Assembly: GCF_001746295.1 (NCBI RefSeq)
Contig: NZ_MJAH01000001.1
Span: 169,883-233,882, forward strand
Direction of reading: 5' to 3'
From: Streptomyces sp. LUP47B
Lineage (GTDB): Bacteria > Actinomycetota > Actinomycetes > Streptomycetales > Streptomycetaceae
DNA: 64,000 nucleotides
The position numbers were made by a program, and so were the translations under genes. The notes under the pieces were generated by a model, which searched no databases, had not been told where the DNA came from, and was given only the letters and a program-made list of their open reading frames with translations. Shown here piece after piece: positions 62,464 through 64,000 of the stretch; the stretch's first letter is position 1; each line of letters opens with the position of its first letter.

Positions 62464-63300
62464 ATGACCGAGCACCTGAGGATCGGCAAGAACACCATCG
62501 CCTTCGACGTGACCGGGGAAGGTCCCCTGGTCGTGTTGGCGCACGGTATCGGCGACAGCCGGCACTCCTACCGCTTCCTCGTTCCCGGCCTGGTGGCCGC
62601 CGGTTACCGGGTCGCGAACGTCGACATCCGCGGGTGCGGTGAGTCCAGCCTCGGCTGGGACGGTTACAGCCGCACCGACATCGCCGGAGATCTGGTCGCC
62701 GTCGTGCGTCACCTCGGCGGCCCGGCCGTGATCATCGGGCAGTCGATCAGCGGCGGCGCCGCGACCATCGCGGCCGCCACTGCGCCCGACGTGATCAGCG
62801 GAGTGATCGAGCTGGCTCCGTTCACCCGTGCACAGCCGGTCGACCTGGGCGGGCTGATCCGGGTCAAGCGTTTCCGGACCGGGTACACGCGGATGGCAAT
62901 GGTCATCGTCCGGGGACGCCTGGCGGACTGGAAGAAGTACCTCGACGTGGCCTACCCGGCCAAACCCGCCGACTGGAACAGCGAACTGGCCCGCATAGAG
63001 GCCACGCTGAGTGAACCCGGCCGGATGAAGGCCCTGCAGGACATGTGCAAGTCCAAGCCCACCGACGCCGGCACCCAGCTCGCCCACGTCACCTGCCCGG
63101 TCCTGGTCGTCGAAGGCAGCCTGGACCCCGACTGGGCCGACCCCCGCGCCGAAGGGGCGAAGATCATCGCCGACCTGCCCGCCGGCCTCGGCGAGCTGGC
63201 CGTGATCGACGGCGCTGGCCACTACCCGCACGCCCAGACCCCCGACCAGGTCCTCGCGCTGGCCCTGCCGTTCCTGGCCAAGGCGGCCGGCCGTGCCTAG
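62464..63300 (+). CDS. alpha/beta-hydrolase
   Basis: 278 aa. LVVLAHGIGDSRHSYRFLVP (oxyanion His-Gly), NVDIRGCGESS, nucleophile elbow IIGQSISGGAAT with the Ser, acid VVEGSLDPDW, and His in IDGAGHYPH. A GGAGG site lies six bases before the ATG. Overlaps the TetR gene by 8 bp, so the two form an operon. Resembles epoxide-hydrolase/haloperoxidase-like hydrolases; substrate unknown. Confidence 0.87.
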   Translation: MTEHLRIGKNTIAFDVTGEGPLVVLAHGIGDSRHSYRFLVPGLVAAGYRVANVDIRGCGESSLGWDGYSRTDIAGDLVAVVRHLGGPAVIIGQSISGGAATIAAATAPDVISGVIELAPFTRAQPVDLGGLIRVKRFRTGYTRMAMVIVRGRLADWKKYLDVAYPAKPADWNSELARIEATLSEPGRMKALQDMCKSKPTDAGTQLAHVTCPVLVVEGSLDPDWADPRAEGAKIIADLPAGLGELAVIDGAGHYPHAQTPDQVLALALPFLAKAAGRA

Positions 63301-63913
63301 GGCCGGACTCACCGCCACGGCAGTCACCGAAGCCGCCGCCGCCCTGGTCGACGAGGTCGGGTTCGACCAGCTCGGCATGGGCCTGGTCGCCGAACGGCTC
63401 GGAGTCAAAACCCCCTCGCTGTACAAACACGTCACCGGCCAGACCGACCTCGCCCACCGGATCGCCATCCTGGCCATGAACCAGTGCGCCGACGCCATCC
63501 GCGACGCCATCCAGGGCCGGTCCGGCACCGAAGCCCTGGCCCGCGGCGCACAGGCGATGCGGACGTTCGTCAAGGACCACCACGGCCGATACGCCGCAGC
63601 CAACGCCGCCCGCCCGACGGGACCCGACGACCCCCTCATCGACGCCCTCAACCGGGTGGTCGACTCCTGGGCCGCCATGCTCCACGGCTACCACATCGAC
63701 CCCGACCAGCAGATCCACGCGCTGCGGATGCTCCGCACCGTCCTGCACGGATACGCATCCCTGGAAGCAGCCGGCGGGTTCCAGTTCGCCACTGACATCG
63801 ACGACAGCTTCACCTGGATGATCGACTTCATCGACCACGGCCTGCAGGAGACCACGGCCACCAGCACCCACAGCGCCCTCTCCCGCACGACCGCGCCGGA
63901 CGTGACGCTCTGA
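63293..63913 (+). CDS. TetR-family transcriptional regulator
   Basis: 206 aa. HTH: AVTEAAAALVDEVGFDQLGM, GLVAERLGVKTPSLYKHVTG, then a helical ligand domain ending in a WHG-type segment (LRTVLHGYASLEAAGGF). GTG start inside the end of the hydrolase gene. Probably represses the pair through the 11-bp inverted repeat at 62407-62447. Confidence 0.88.
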   Translation: MPRAGLTATAVTEAAAALVDEVGFDQLGMGLVAERLGVKTPSLYKHVTGQTDLAHRIAILAMNQCADAIRDAIQGRSGTEALARGAQAMRTFVKDHHGRYAAANAARPTGPDDPLIDALNRVVDSWAAMLHGYHIDPDQQIHALRMLRTVLHGYASLEAAGGFQFATDIDDSFTWMIDFIDHGLQETTATSTHSALSRTTAPDVTL

Positions 63914-64000
63914 CCGTCGTGCACTGCGCTCCACGCCATTCCCCGGCCCCACCGAGCACCGGTGGACCACCCGCCTGACCAACCCCCACCCCTCCCTCCC
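63914..64000. other. right edge, nothing recognised
   Basis: C-rich sequence after the TetR stop; too short to judge. Confidence 0.3.

Noticed and set aside
1..64000. CRISPR arrays, rRNA and tRNA genes
   Set aside because: No regularly spaced repeats or recognisable RNA gene signatures were found on reading both strands.

Overview
The window looks like Streptomyces chromosomal DNA, probably from an accessory or arm region. It has very high GC, GC-rich third codon positions, many GTG starts, ATGA/GTGA stop-start overlaps, two carbohydrate ABC importers without their own ATPase (typical where a shared MsiK-type ATPase serves several importers), many secreted glycosidases, and actinobacterial families such as PadR, DUF1707, DUF6083-like and AurF-like proteins. 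No rRNA, tRNA or CRISPR array was seen.

Left part (1-10.9 kb): a galactoside-utilisation locus. A leftward operon encodes a secreted GH27 alpha-galactosidase with a propeller lectin, a Tat/lipoprotein solute-binding protein, two permeases and an intracellular GH36 alpha-galactosidase that runs off the left edge. A very large secreted GH2 enzyme with inserted F5/8C modules is divergent. Two CAACGTTG boxes 20 bp apart mark a probable LacI-type control point.

12.6-25.8 kb: a catabolic regulon flanked by insertion-sequence debris. It holds a FadR-type GntR regulator, an importer, a mutarotase, an amidohydrolase-type lactonase, an enolase-superfamily dehydratase, an SDR, a zinc alcohol dehydrogenase, an aldo-keto reductase and a secreted GH141-like beta-helix protein. 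The set matches a non-phosphorylating L-fucose (or related deoxy-sugar) pathway. A CATACGTATG palindrome lies at all four promoters of the set, one with a single mismatch. A PL7 alginate lyase follows at 26.6-27.4 kb.

29.4-34.8 kb: a compact leftward operon (thermostable-hemolysin-like protein, AMP-dependent ligase, TauD-like dioxygenase, darcynin-like protein, AurF-like diiron oxygenase) next to a divergently controlled TetR regulator. Both promoters carry the same GTCGA-N3-TYGAC operator. I do not recognise this combination; it is the best candidate here for an undescribed biosynthetic system. The ligase gene appears to carry a frameshift near its 5' end.

35-48.8 kb: small lipoproteins, PadR regulators, an SGNH hydrolase, a HATPase fusion protein, a DUF488 protein, a DUF4331 gene broken by one stop codon, and a PadR-ABC-FtsX-like export operon with a 35-bp operator palindrome. 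Transposase remnants (ISKra4-type and others) are scattered through it.

48.8-64 kb: a DUF1707 protein with a strong terminator, a TolB-like secreted protein, two alpha/beta-hydrolase plus regulator pairs (MerR, TetR), a probable beta-trefoil protein, a run of truncated genes (nicotinamidase, nuclease, relaxase, DUF6292-like, Y-family polymerase), and a recombinase-HTH-recombinase mobile module in which both recombinases are frameshifted.
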